Origin: Chryseobacterium paludis
GTDB taxonomy: Bacteria > Bacteroidota > Bacteroidia > Flavobacteriales > Weeksellaceae
Assembly (NCBI RefSeq): GCF_025403485.1
Contig: NZ_CP099966.1
Coordinates: 2,046,001 to 2,110,000, forward strand
Reading direction: 5' to 3'
Length of the DNA: 64,000 bases
The position numbers and the translations under genes were made by a program. Below, piece by piece: positions 17,197 to 25,261 of the stretch. Position 1 is the stretch's first letter. Every line of letters starts with the position of its first letter. The notes below the pieces were generated by a model. That model saw nothing but the letters and a program-made list of their open reading frames with translations. It was not told the origin of the DNA and searched no databases.

Positions 17197-18117
17197 ATGA
17201 AGTTAACAGCATTATTCCTAACGGCATCAGCAACGCTGCTATGTTTAAAAGGAAAGGCGCAGGAAGTATCCTTCAAAACAGAGTACATCGGAAATTCAGG
17301 TTACTACTATCTACCCCCAAGCGAGAAACCCAAGGAAAAAATTGGTGATGGCAAAGGGTCTGCAATGGTCTACCAGGGAGCGGTCAACATCCCATTATCT
17401 ATGAAATCAAATAAAAACAATCGTTCTACTACCTGGGGTATTGGTTTTGGCGGGGCATATGTTGCGTTGAATAACAAAAACTTCAAAGAAAACATGGTAT
17501 CTGAAATCATGAATTTGCAATTGGGTATTTATCATCTTCGTCCATTGAATGACAAATGGTCTCTGAGGGCAAGCGTTGGGATAGGAATATTTACTCCCTC
17601 TACCGATTTTTCTAAGATCAACTTTAAAAATATTCTCGGAAGTGGAGGTATTGTTTTTATCCGACACCTTAATCCCAATCTTGACCTCGGCGGAGGTATC
17701 GCTATAAATAGTTCTTTAGGCTATCCAATGGTATTTCCTGCTGTTTACGTTAAATGGAAACTCGACGGGAAATTTGACATCAACGTTGAACTTGTTGAAG
17801 GTCTGGAAATATCAGCTGGTTATGATTTTAATGAGAAATTCAAACTATCCTATGCGATAGAAATGAACGGACAAGTGGCTTTGTTAGAAAAGGACGGTAA
17901 AAATGTGATCTTCTCTCATCAATATATAGTTACGGGGTTTCGTCCTGAACTAAAGTTTGGCACAACCGGATTCTCTGTGACTGGTATGGCTGGGCTTAAT
18001 TTGTATCGACCGGCTTCCTACAGTGACAGAACTTTAAAAGGAGTGTTTGCATCGGATAATGATTATTATTTTTCCGTTTCACCATATGTATCGGTTGGTT
18101 TAAAAATGAAATTTTAA
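17197..18117 (+). CDS. Outer-membrane beta-barrel protein (DUF6268-like)
   Basis: A 306-residue protein with a signal peptide ending at GKAQ (about residue 21). Alternating amphipathic strands end in a terminal aromatic residue (VGLKMKF), typical of outer-membrane barrels. The sequence resembles the DUF6268 family common in Bacteroidetes, an assignment made from general appearance. It is followed after only 3 bp by a lipid A-type acyltransferase, so it probably works in envelope biogenesis or lipid handling. Confidence 0.75.
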   Translation: MKLTALFLTASATLLCLKGKAQEVSFKTEYIGNSGYYYLPPSEKPKEKIGDGKGSAMVYQGAVNIPLSMKSNKNNRSTTWGIGFGGAYVALNNKNFKENMVSEIMNLQLGIYHLRPLNDKWSLRASVGIGIFTPSTDFSKINFKNILGSGGIVFIRHLNPNLDLGGGIAINSSLGYPMVFPAVYVKWKLDGKFDINVELVEGLEISAGYDFNEKFKLSYAIEMNGQVALLEKDGKNVIFSHQYIVTGFRPELKFGTTGFSVTGMAGLNLYRPASYSDRTLKGVFASDNDYYFSVSPYVSVGLKMKF

Positions 18118-18120
18118 TTT

Positions 18121-18996
18121 ATGAAAATAAACCAAGCCGTACAAATTCTTGCATATAGGAGTCTTTATATGATTGTCTATACTTTAAGTTTACTACCTAT
18201 GACATTTCTATATGCAATGGCTTCTTTTGCTTTTTTCCTTTCTTATTACATTATTGGTTATAGAAAAGAGGTTGTATTTCAAAATATTACACGCTCTTTT
18301 CCTGACAGGCAATATGGAGAACTCCATCGTATTGCAAAAAAGTTTTATACTTGTTTTGCGGCTTATTTTGCTGAAATCATAAAAAGCGTATCTGTTCGGA
18401 CAGAAATAATGGACAAGAAAATCATATTTGAAAATTTAGAATTAATAGACCAATATGTAAACTCAGGCCGAAATGTTATTTCTTGTATGGGGCATTGCGG
18501 CAATTGGGAAGTGTTGAATTTTATGCCATATAAAATTCAACACGATATGTATGCGGTTTATAAACCATTAAAGTCGGCAATAATAAACATGCTAATGATT
18601 AAGCTCAGGTCACGTTTTGGTATGAAGCTGATACCCGACCAATCAGCCGTACGACACATTTTAACCAAAAAGCAATCTCCAGCCATTTATCTTTTTCTAG
18701 CTGACCAATATCCCCGGATAAAAGAAAACGGATACAGATTCAAACTACTAAATCAAGATACCTATGTATTTTCAGGGATGGAAAAATTGGCGCTTACTAC
18801 TGGATCAGCAGTTGTTTACCTGCATATTGTTCAAGTATCAAAAGGAAATTACAAAATAACCTGCGTCCCCATATGCTCTCAGGCGGAAATCCTAAATAAG
18901 AGAGAAATAACGCAAAGGTATGTTGATTTATTGACAGAAAATATCAACGAAGAACCATACGGTTGGCTATGGACACATAAACGGTGGAAAACATAA
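18121..18996 (+). CDS. Lipid A/lysophospholipid acyltransferase family protein
   Basis: A 291-residue LpxL/HtrB-like protein with an N-terminal membrane helix (residues 20-45) and the catalytic HxxxxE motif H125-C-G-N-W-E130 after VISCMG. Later family segments are LFLADQYPRIKENGY and GWLWTHKRWK at the C-terminus. It transfers an acyl chain at the inner membrane, the acceptor being lipid A or another lipid. The 3-bp gap to the barrel gene and the small membrane gene directly behind suggest one operon under the upstream LytTR system. Confidence 0.85.
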   Translation: MKINQAVQILAYRSLYMIVYTLSLLPMTFLYAMASFAFFLSYYIIGYRKEVVFQNITRSFPDRQYGELHRIAKKFYTCFAAYFAEIIKSVSVRTEIMDKKIIFENLELIDQYVNSGRNVISCMGHCGNWEVLNFMPYKIQHDMYAVYKPLKSAIINMLMIKLRSRFGMKLIPDQSAVRHILTKKQSPAIYLFLADQYPRIKENGYRFKLLNQDTYVFSGMEKLALTTGSAVVYLHIVQVSKGNYKITCVPICSQAEILNKREITQRYVDLLTENINEEPYGWLWTHKRWKT

Positions 18997-19000
18997 AATA

Positions 19001-19111
19001 ATGATTTACCTACTTTCAATCATCGTGATCATAGGATTGATACTTATTAGCTGTTTTATCAGCTGTTTCCTCTTTCTGTATATCTTTATTAAAGTTCTTC
19101 ATGAAGAGTAA
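19001..19111 (+). CDS. Small single-helix membrane protein
   Basis: 36 codons from ATG at 19001 to TAA at 19111, starting 4 bp after the acyltransferase stop. The product is almost entirely one hydrophobic helix (starting MIYLLSIIVIIGLI) with an ISCFISCF segment and a short charged tail (KVLHEE). Its position suggests co-transcription and a possible partner role for the acyltransferase. Too short for family assignment; moderate support. Confidence 0.45.
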   Translation: MIYLLSIIVIIGLILISCFISCFLFLYIFIKVLHEE

Positions 19112-19217
19112 ATAATTTCTCTCAATTTAGATGAAATTCTATTTTTGAACACGATTTTATAATTAGAGTTATAGTCTTTAACAACAAGACTAAAACACAA
19201 ACTAAGCATTTTTGATA

Positions 19218-19634
19218 ATGAAATATATAATTATAGAAAATAAAGAACAGCATGATGATGAATTACATGATGACATCGCAGATTTCTTATGGAATAGAGG
19301 AAATGAGGTATTTATCAGAAATAATACAGCGATTGATTTTCAAAACATTATAAAATATTGCAACCATATTGTTTTGCTGATTCAAAATTCTTCTTCAGAA
19401 CTTCACTCTGAAAGAGACCTAAAAGGGTTTATTAGATTTTTTGAATTAGAAAATTGCCAGAACAAAAAAACAATTTTTGTCTTTTCAAATAACGGAGTGT
19501 ATTCGAATGCTATTCCCTTCCCTCATAAAATTTTTCATTTTGAGCAACTAAACAAAAATGAGCTAATACACTTTTTTAGTTGGTCTAATAAATTTAATTT
19601 ATTTAATACAAATAAGGAAACAACCAACCAATAA
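19218..19634 (+). CDS. Hypothetical protein
   Basis: About 138 residues from ATG at 19218 (an upstream TTG at 19212 is less likely). A soluble protein rich in Asn, His and aromatic residues, with alternating beta/alpha-like segments (NHIVLLIQNSSSELHS, KKTIFVFSNNGVYSN). There is no signal peptide or known motif. The pattern faintly recalls a TIR- or flavodoxin-like fold, but I could not identify it. Confidence 0.6.
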   Translation: MKYIIIENKEQHDDELHDDIADFLWNRGNEVFIRNNTAIDFQNIIKYCNHIVLLIQNSSSELHSERDLKGFIRFFELENCQNKKTIFVFSNNGVYSNAIPFPHKIFHFEQLNKNELIHFFSWSNKFNLFNTNKETTNQ

Positions 19635-19713
19635 ATTAACTTAGATTATTAAACAATGGCTTTCTGGTACAACCTTTTTTAACTAATTTTATCTGATAAT
19701 ATATAAATCATAC

Positions 19714-20199
19714 ATGAGAAAAATCGTATTTACAGGAATAGTGGCTTTAGGAGGATTTCTAACAGCAAATGCACAGTGCAAAACTGTATCCACACTTGTA
19801 GAAAATTTTGATACCTGGAAAGATATTAACAAATGTTGGACTGCTCAGTCAGGAAAAGCAATGCTTTACAATAATGAAAAAAGAATCGTATTTTATTCGA
19901 TGACCAATCCCGGAGAAAATATGTATTTGATTACTCCAAAAATTAAAGCAGGAACATATACCCTTAGCCTTGATATTTCTGACAACGGTGGAGAAACTAC
20001 TTTGGAACTGTTCTCAATAAACAATACAGCTGATACCAAATCTTATGTCTCAATAGCTAAATCTTCAAAAATAACGGGAGATAAAAAAGTCTTTACTATT
20101 TCTTTAAAAAAAGATTCAAATTTAGGCCTGAAAGTTTTGCTGAATGGAGTACATCAGGCAGTATATGTGGATAATTTTTCTTTGAAACCAAAAAAATAA
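19714..20199 (+). CDS. Secreted jelly-roll-like protein
   Basis: A 161-residue protein with a signal peptide ending at ANAQ (residue 20), then ENFDTWKDINKCWTAQSG, a pattern seen at the start of choice-of-anchor J/MAM-like beta-sandwich domains in Bacteroidetes. The end YVDNFSLKPKK is also typical. It has no T9SS sorting domain, so it probably stays in the periplasm or is released otherwise. A ligand-binding role (sugar or peptide) is a guess. A strong terminator follows. Confidence 0.65.
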   Translation: MRKIVFTGIVALGGFLTANAQCKTVSTLVENFDTWKDINKCWTAQSGKAMLYNNEKRIVFYSMTNPGENMYLITPKIKAGTYTLSLDISDNGGETTLELFSINNTADTKSYVSIAKSSKITGDKKVFTISLKKDSNLGLKVLLNGVHQAVYVDNFSLKPKK

Positions 20200-20218
20200 A
20201 TCATTAAAAATATGTACC

Positions 20219-20255
20219 AAACCCCCAGCTAATTTAAACTGGGGGTTTATTTTTT
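20219..20255 (+). terminator. Intrinsic terminator
   Basis: A perfect AAACCCCCAG / CTGGGGGTTT stem across a 10-nt loop, followed by a T run. It lies between the secreted protein and the convergent PAP2 gene. Confidence 0.88.
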
Positions 20256-20331
20256 TCACCATTTCCGTATTCAAGATCTGGCTCAATTCCATCGATCTGA
20301 AAAACTCAGCATATCATTTGCTGAATAATTA

Positions 20332-21195
20332 TTAAAAGGTCCCATTTAAACCAAGCATATTAGGTGACATATTTACCTTCCATGAAATCTTTTTTTCCTT
20401 ACGGTACTCATTCTTCTGCATATAACTATAGGTGCCATCTACAATGAAATAGCTAATCGCAGTGCTCAGAAATATATCTGAAAAAAAATGGGCACCTTCC
20501 CACATTCTTGATAAAGGCGTTATAAAACCTACGCTATAGATCCCGGCTTTCACCCATGGATTTGAAAACTGTTTGGCCAATGCAAACATAGTAGTGGAAA
20601 CCAACACGGTATGTCCTGATGGGAATGATCGATATTCAGCTTGTCCACTAAAGGGTTTAAAGTAAGATTTTCCTTCACCTGTTCCCGGTCTCGCCCTTCC
20701 CACTAATGTTTTAGATAATGTCTGGATCAATCCGGCTGTTGTTGCAGAAGAAATCATAAGAACTCCTGTATCTCTGATTTTATCATTTTTTGTAAAAAGT
20801 CCTGTCAGATAAACTACACTTGTAATGCCATAATTATTCTGTGGACTCCCAAAATAGTATCCGAATTTTTTGATAACACTGGGCACTTTTCCACTTTGAT
20901 CTATAAAATACTGACTGGTATTATTGTCTACAGAATACAATAATACTGTTCCCAATGCAACTCCGCCCACATCAATCCAATTATCTTTTTTCCATGAAAA
21001 TGGACTCAAATAGCTGTGTGCCATATTATTGAATATCTGTTTACCGTCAACTACCAGCTGCCTACCAATACTATTTTTCTTAGAAATGATTAAAGTATCT
21101 GTTATTGACTGGTTAGTAATGTCCAAACTATCAGCTTTTTGGGAAAAAATAAAATTGAAAAGTAAAAATTGGAATAAAATAAAAACCCGCTTCAT
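20332..21195 (-). CDS. PAP2-superfamily phosphatase
   Basis: A 287-residue protein with a signal peptide (ends at FSQ, about residue 19) and the three phosphatase signature motifs in order: KTLVGRARPGTG (Kx6RP), PSGH in YRSFPSGHTVLVS, and SRMWEGAHFFSDIF (SRx5Hx3D). It should remove phosphate from a lipid such as phosphatidic acid, PGP or undecaprenyl pyrophosphate, in or near the periplasm. It is monocistronic and faces the terminator of its convergent neighbour. Confidence 0.88.
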   Translation of the reverse strand: MKRVFILFQFLLFNFIFSQKADSLDITNQSITDTLIISKKNSIGRQLVVDGKQIFNNMAHSYLSPFSWKKDNWIDVGGVALGTVLLYSVDNNTSQYFIDQSGKVPSVIKKFGYYFGSPQNNYGITSVVYLTGLFTKNDKIRDTGVLMISSATTAGLIQTLSKTLVGRARPGTGEGKSYFKPFSGQAEYRSFPSGHTVLVSTTMFALAKQFSNPWVKAGIYSVGFITPLSRMWEGAHFFSDIFLSTAISYFIVDGTYSYMQKNEYRKEKKISWKVNMSPNMLGLNGTF

Positions 21196-21633
21196 TATTT
21201 CTTTTTGAGAAGGGCAAAATTACAAATTAAGGAGATCAAAGGCTTTTTCCTGGTGATAGAAAAAAACAATTTCCATCATTATGTTTTATTTCCAAAATAT
21301 AATGATGGATATTTTTTAATGTGTAGAAATTTTTTTTAGAAGTACAGATTTTAGCAAATAAGTTTACTTATTTTTTTATTGACACAAGATTTGCAAATTC
21401 GTTGGGTTACTTCACTGATGCCACCTGTTTATATTTTTGCTAAAAAAAGACAAAAAATCAGGGTAACATAAAGTAGTTAGAAGATTCCATAACGTCTGAT
21501 AATCAGTTTTATGCCGAAAGCATTCCTTATCAAATAATTTATTTTCATGACTCATCTTTAAACCAAATATTTTTATATTTTTATGGGTAAAAACGTATAG
21601 ATTATTAATCCAAATAAAAATAGTAATCAAATC
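21196..21633. other. Divergent intergenic region
   Basis: 438 bp between the PAP2 gene and a lipoprotein gene. A TATTTTTG promoter-like box occurs near 21430-21440 on the plus strand. A 72-codon minus-strand frame is present but has no coding character. Nothing else was recognised. Confidence 0.4.
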
Positions 21634-22236
21634 ATGAAAGCAAAAATCCTTATTTCAGCAATGACCGTCTTAGCGATCACCGCCTGCAGTCAGAGCAAGA
21701 AGAATTCACAAGAATCTAAACCACAGAAAAAAGAAACCACAACGGGCACTAAACCTTTAAAAAATGTAGGATTCGACATAAACAGCATACCCGTTTCTGA
21801 CAAGAAATTGGGTGATTTTCCATACATTTCTCTTCCTGAAGGATATGATAATGTAAGCGATAATCCAATATCTGATAGCGATAAAGCTTATTTTTGGGTT
21901 GGAGATCATTTTGAACAACCTGTTGGTAAAATCTTTTTCAGCAGGATAAAGGCCAAGGATGGAAAGACCTATTCTGAAACCGAATTATTAAAGGGAATAC
22001 ATGAGAAAATTATTTCTCTGGGTGGGAAAAAGATAAACGAATCTAAGGTGACATCAGATATTTCAGCGACTGATGAAGCAAACAAGGTAAAATATGTGAG
22101 CGGATATGGATTCATTGGTTATGCAACTACATATACCTACCTCATACGTAATGCAGATAAAAATGTTTGGATACAAATAACCCCAACGGATGACGGCGCA
22201 TCTGTCGGCTGGATTATTTTGGAAGCAAAATCGTAA
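21634..22236 (+). CDS. Lipoprotein resembling the N-terminal domain of OmpA-family proteins
   Basis: A 200-residue protein with lipobox ITAC (Cys18) and a charged Lys/Thr linker, then DINSIPVSDKKLGDFPYISLPEGY. A very similar IPxS...LGxFPY..LPEG block opens many Bacteroidetes OmpA-family lipoproteins, but here the peptidoglycan-binding OmpA domain is absent. It may be a free-standing version of that domain. Function unknown. A long inverted repeat lies just behind the stop. Confidence 0.65.
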   Translation: MKAKILISAMTVLAITACSQSKKNSQESKPQKKETTTGTKPLKNVGFDINSIPVSDKKLGDFPYISLPEGYDNVSDNPISDSDKAYFWVGDHFEQPVGKIFFSRIKAKDGKTYSETELLKGIHEKIISLGGKKINESKVTSDISATDEANKVKYVSGYGFIGYATTYTYLIRNADKNVWIQITPTDDGASVGWIILEAKS

Positions 22237-22259
22237 ATTTTTCCCATATAATTATAAAG

Positions 22260-22349
22260 CAATTACCGGTTTTATTTTTTCACTGGACGTCAATACACGA
22301 ACTTTAAAATCATGTAATTAAACTTGTAAAAAAATAAAACCGGCAATTG
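22260..22349. repeat. Long inverted repeat with 47-bp centre
   Basis: The left arm 22260-22280 and right arm 22329-22349 are complementary at 20 of 21 positions (CAATT[A/G]CCGGTTTTATTTTTT). The 47-bp centre contains no gene. It lies between convergent genes, so it may act as a large bidirectional terminator. The low-copy arms also resemble a miniature element. No target-site duplication was seen. Confidence 0.6.
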
Positions 22350-22391
22350 AATAGTATGGACTCGCCTTACTTAAATTTTTTTTACACTCCG

Positions 22392-22799
22392 TTATCTTTT
22401 ACACATGGCATCCCATGTTGTCCAAAAGTGCGCATTAATAGCACCTGGAGGAGGATTCGTACTGTCTGCAACAATGCCTACCATTGAGGCACAGTTGGAA
22501 TTACAGCCTATTTCATTATAACTTCCATGTTGAGGTGGAATCTGTCGCCATGTACCCGTTGATCCGCTTAGCAATTCTACTTTAATTTCAAAGATACCTG
22601 ATAGATTAGGTGTCTGAATTTGTTTCGTTGGGTCTTCACTGGAAATAGAGTCGCTCCAGCTGCCTTGCGAGAATGTGACACGCCATGTTGAAATCATTTT
22701 GGCTGTATTGTTCTGAGGTGAAAGATAAACCCAGAATTGAGCTCCACCACCCAATTGAAGTTGGCCGGAAGAGTTTACGTTTACATTTGCTGTTTCCAT
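22392..22799 (-). CDS. Hypothetical beta-rich protein
   Basis: 135 residues, with no signal peptide or membrane segment. It begins METANVNVNSSGQLQLGGGAQFWVYLSP, is rich in Ser, Gly, Trp and Asn, and has a clustered CNSNC near residue 100 and a final Cys. The composition suggests a beta sandwich. I recognise no family. The absence of a signal despite an exported-like composition is odd; a contractile or other leaderless export route cannot be judged from here. Confidence 0.6.
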   Translation of the reverse strand: METANVNVNSSGQLQLGGGAQFWVYLSPQNNTAKMISTWRVTFSQGSWSDSISSEDPTKQIQTPNLSGIFEIKVELLSGSTGTWRQIPPQHGSYNEIGCNSNCASMVGIVADSTNPPPGAINAHFWTTWDAMCKR

Positions 22800-23201
22800 A
22801 TTGAATGTATTTTTGGTTGATTAGTTTCTGTTCACGATAGCTTTTCAGAATACATCATTTTAGGATCTGCTCTGAAGCTTTGATTTCTATCTCAAAGTAA
22901 CAAAGATGTGAGAATCTGTGGTAGCGTACAATTGACCAATTATAGCTCTAGGTAGAAATACTTAATTGAAAGTAAGTAGGCTTGGAACCTTGCCAAATAA
23001 ATTAATATTGTAGAAATACATGAACTACAACAATAAAATGAGTAAGAAAAACTGGATAGCATTATAAGGCATTTTGCGTTTATAAATGTCTAATTTTCAA
23101 TAAACCATATATTTTTGTTTGTAGTATTATAGGCAATTACTTCCCAATACAGAATTTAGAACCTTCAAAATGAGTATATTTATAATACAAATCAGACAGA
23201 T
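22800..23201. other. Divergent intergenic region
   Basis: 402 bp between two small genes transcribed away from each other. It is AT-rich, with no hairpin or alternative gene recognised. It presumably holds both promoters. Confidence 0.4.
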
Positions 23202-23606
23202 ATGAAAAATCTACTATTCTGCATTGCACTCATACTTTCCTCAACAGCTTTTTCCCAAAAGGTTATCCCTTCCCTGAACGGAACATGGAAAGCTGTTTCA
23301 AAAATTGAGACAGAAACAAAACAGGGCATCGTAACGGAGGAGGATAAAGAAATTTACAAAGCCGGAGAAAAAACCTACACATTTACTTCAACAAATGTTA
23401 GAATTACTCAGGGTTTTGGTAAACACACTGAGAAATTGCCACTTCGGGTTCAAGCTAATAAGTTGTTCATAGGTAAGCCTGAAAAAAACAAAGAGCCTTA
23501 TATAATAACAACCAATGGTAAGCGCTTGATTTTAACAAAAACAGAACGTAAACTAAAAAAAGGCAAATCTGAGATCGAGACAGAGGTGGTAACACTGGAA
23601 AAATAA
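23202..23606 (+). CDS. Small secreted lipocalin-like protein
   Basis: 134 residues with a signal peptide ending at AFSQ (residue 19), then LNGTWKAVSKIETETKQG, the typical opening of small lipocalin-like/DUF domains of Bacteroidetes, followed by alternating short strands and a Lys/Glu-rich end. It is probably periplasmic. Ligand unknown. Confidence 0.6.
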   Translation: MKNLLFCIALILSSTAFSQKVIPSLNGTWKAVSKIETETKQGIVTEEDKEIYKAGEKTYTFTSTNVRITQGFGKHTEKLPLRVQANKLFIGKPEKNKEPYIITTNGKRLILTKTERKLKKGKSEIETEVVTLEK

Positions 23607-23732
23607 TTCCATCTTAATTTTTTATTATAAACTTAAGCAAGAAGTTTAAATATTATTTGTTAAAGTAAATGCAGATTAAATAATCTACGTTAAATTTAAT
23701 ATATACTTTATATTAGCCCGACACGAATTGAT

Positions 23733-23740
23733 TACTTTTG
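23733..23740 (+). promoter_or_regulatory. Probable promoter -7 box of the ECF sigma gene
   Basis: TACTTTTG fits TAnnTTTG and lies 30 bp upstream of the ATG at 23771. It supports that ATG over an upstream TTG that would fall inside the box. Confidence 0.5.
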
Positions 23741-23770
23741 CCATGCATTGAAACCGTTTGGTGCTTTATA

Positions 23771-24259
23771 ATGGAGTATTTTAAAAAAATATATTTAGAT
23801 TACAAACATCAGGTATACTTTTTTGTCAAAAAGTTTATTTCAAATATTGAAGATGTGGAAGACGTTGTGCAGGAGATTTTTGTACATCTCTGGAAACATT
23901 CTTCATCTCTTAAAAATCCACAGACTTTAGAATCCATTATCTTCAAAACAGCCCAACAGGAAGTTTCTAATTTTTATAGAAAAAATAAAATGCTTTTCTC
24001 TTTTTCCGATGAAAGTTTTATAATAGATGAAGCCGATTCAGAAAAAACGAATACTGAATTTAAAGAAGAACAATTACGAAAAATACAAAACCTTCTCGAA
24101 GAACTTCCTGAAAGAAGTAAAACTTTTTTTTATAAAAACAAATTAGAAAAAATAAGTTATTCTCAGATCGCAAAAGAAAATAATCTCTCCAAAACAGCTG
24201 TAGAAAAACAAGTCAATAAAGTCGTCCGATACATAAAGGCGAACTTAAATCTATTTTAA
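23771..24259 (+). CDS. ECF-family RNA polymerase sigma factor
   Basis: About 162 residues from ATG at 23771. Region 2 is seen as VYFFVKKFISNIEDVEDVVQEIFVHLWKH and region 4 as LEELPERSKTFFYKNKLEKISYSQIAKENNLSKTAVEKQVNKV. This is the FecI-like type used in Bacteroidetes for surface signalling. It is followed by a FecR-type anti-sigma gene, then susC and susD genes, which are its likely targets. Confidence 0.9.
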   Translation: MEYFKKIYLDYKHQVYFFVKKFISNIEDVEDVVQEIFVHLWKHSSSLKNPQTLESIIFKTAQQEVSNFYRKNKMLFSFSDESFIIDEADSEKTNTEFKEEQLRKIQNLLEELPERSKTFFYKNKLEKISYSQIAKENNLSKTAVEKQVNKVVRYIKANLNLF

Positions 24260-24342
24260 CTAAATATTAATCAATATAAACAAATTATTAAATCCATCTC
24301 TCCGGGGTGGATATTTTTATTTAACCGCGTAATTATAATTGT

Positions 24343-25173
24343 ATGAAAGATTCTCAAAAACATTTTGAAAAAATTTGGAAAACAGTCTCCGAAGAAAAAC
24401 AGGAAATGGATTCTACAACCGATTCCAGAATCTGGAAAGGAATAGACAGGAGAATTAAGCAAAATAATAAGCGAAAATATTACTGGGCGGCTGCGGCAGC
24501 TATTTTGGTTCCTTTATTCGGAATACTGCTTTTTTATAAAGATTTTGCACCAAAAGAAACAAAAAATGACTTGTCAGCAATCGTATTACAAACCAATGAA
24601 TTTTCTAAAACTTTCAGACTATCAGATCATAGTGTTATAACCTTAGAGCCTTACAGTAAATTATCTATAAATAAAGATTTTGGCAAAAAATATAGAAATG
24701 TAAAATTTCAGGGGAAAGGTTTTTTCTCGATTGAAAAAGATAAATCAAGACCTTTCATAGTAGATGCAGGTGGCTTCAGTGTTGAAGTTTTGGGAACAAA
24801 ATTTTCAGTTGATCAGAAGTCGGAAGAAAAAAAGGTAAAACTGATTGAAGGGAAAGTAAAAATAAAACACAATGGCAAACTAATATATCTTTTACCTAAT
24901 GAAAACTGGAGTACTTCTTCTACAAAAATAGATCTTCATTATTATGCAATGAGTATGGTAAGGCCTTTCACTTTTGAAAACACAACTTTCGAGGATGCCA
25001 TAATTGAAATAGAAAATACGTATGGAGTCAACATTACGTATCCAAAAAACATTGCTAAAAACCAAGTATCAGGTTCATTCTCAGGAAATCTGAAAGAAAT
25101 TCTTTCCATTATAAATTATCCCTTTAACCTAAAAACTGTTTTTAAAAATGAAAATGAAATAACTCTGTATTAA
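24343..25173 (+). CDS. FecR-family anti-sigma factor
   Basis: 276 residues: a cytoplasmic N-terminal segment (1-45), one membrane helix (about 47-66, YYWAAAAAILVPLFGILLFY), a FecR domain in the periplasm (LSDHSVITLEPYSKLSI, VEVLGTKFSVD, LIEGKVKI) and a DUF4974-type end (FENTTFEDAIIEIENTYGVNITY). It should hold the sigma factor inactive until the SusC partner signals ligand. The next gene carries the matching N-terminal signalling domain. Confidence 0.9.
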   Translation: MKDSQKHFEKIWKTVSEEKQEMDSTTDSRIWKGIDRRIKQNNKRKYYWAAAAAILVPLFGILLFYKDFAPKETKNDLSAIVLQTNEFSKTFRLSDHSVITLEPYSKLSINKDFGKKYRNVKFQGKGFFSIEKDKSRPFIVDAGGFSVEVLGTKFSVDQKSEEKKVKLIEGKVKIKHNGKLIYLLPNENWSTSSTKIDLHYYAMSMVRPFTFENTTFEDAIIEIENTYGVNITYPKNIAKNQVSGSFSGNLKEILSIINYPFNLKTVFKNENEITLY

Positions 25174-25261
25174 AATAAAACAGCACCAATAATGTGGCGT
25201 TATCAGTGCTTGTAATTAACTCAAAACTCGCAAAAGAATAATAAATTAACTCTTCAAATTT

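Noticed and set aside
17197..19111. Flexirubin or aryl-polyene biosynthesis cluster
   Set aside because: An acyltransferase is present but no ketosynthase set, aromatic precursor or ACP genes are nearby.
21412..21630. 72-codon minus-strand frame between the PAP2 and lipoprotein genes
   Set aside because: Composition is that of AT-rich spacer sequence (many Ile, Asn, Phe, Lys), there is no recognisable start context or motif, and it would fill the promoter region of the divergent lipoprotein gene.
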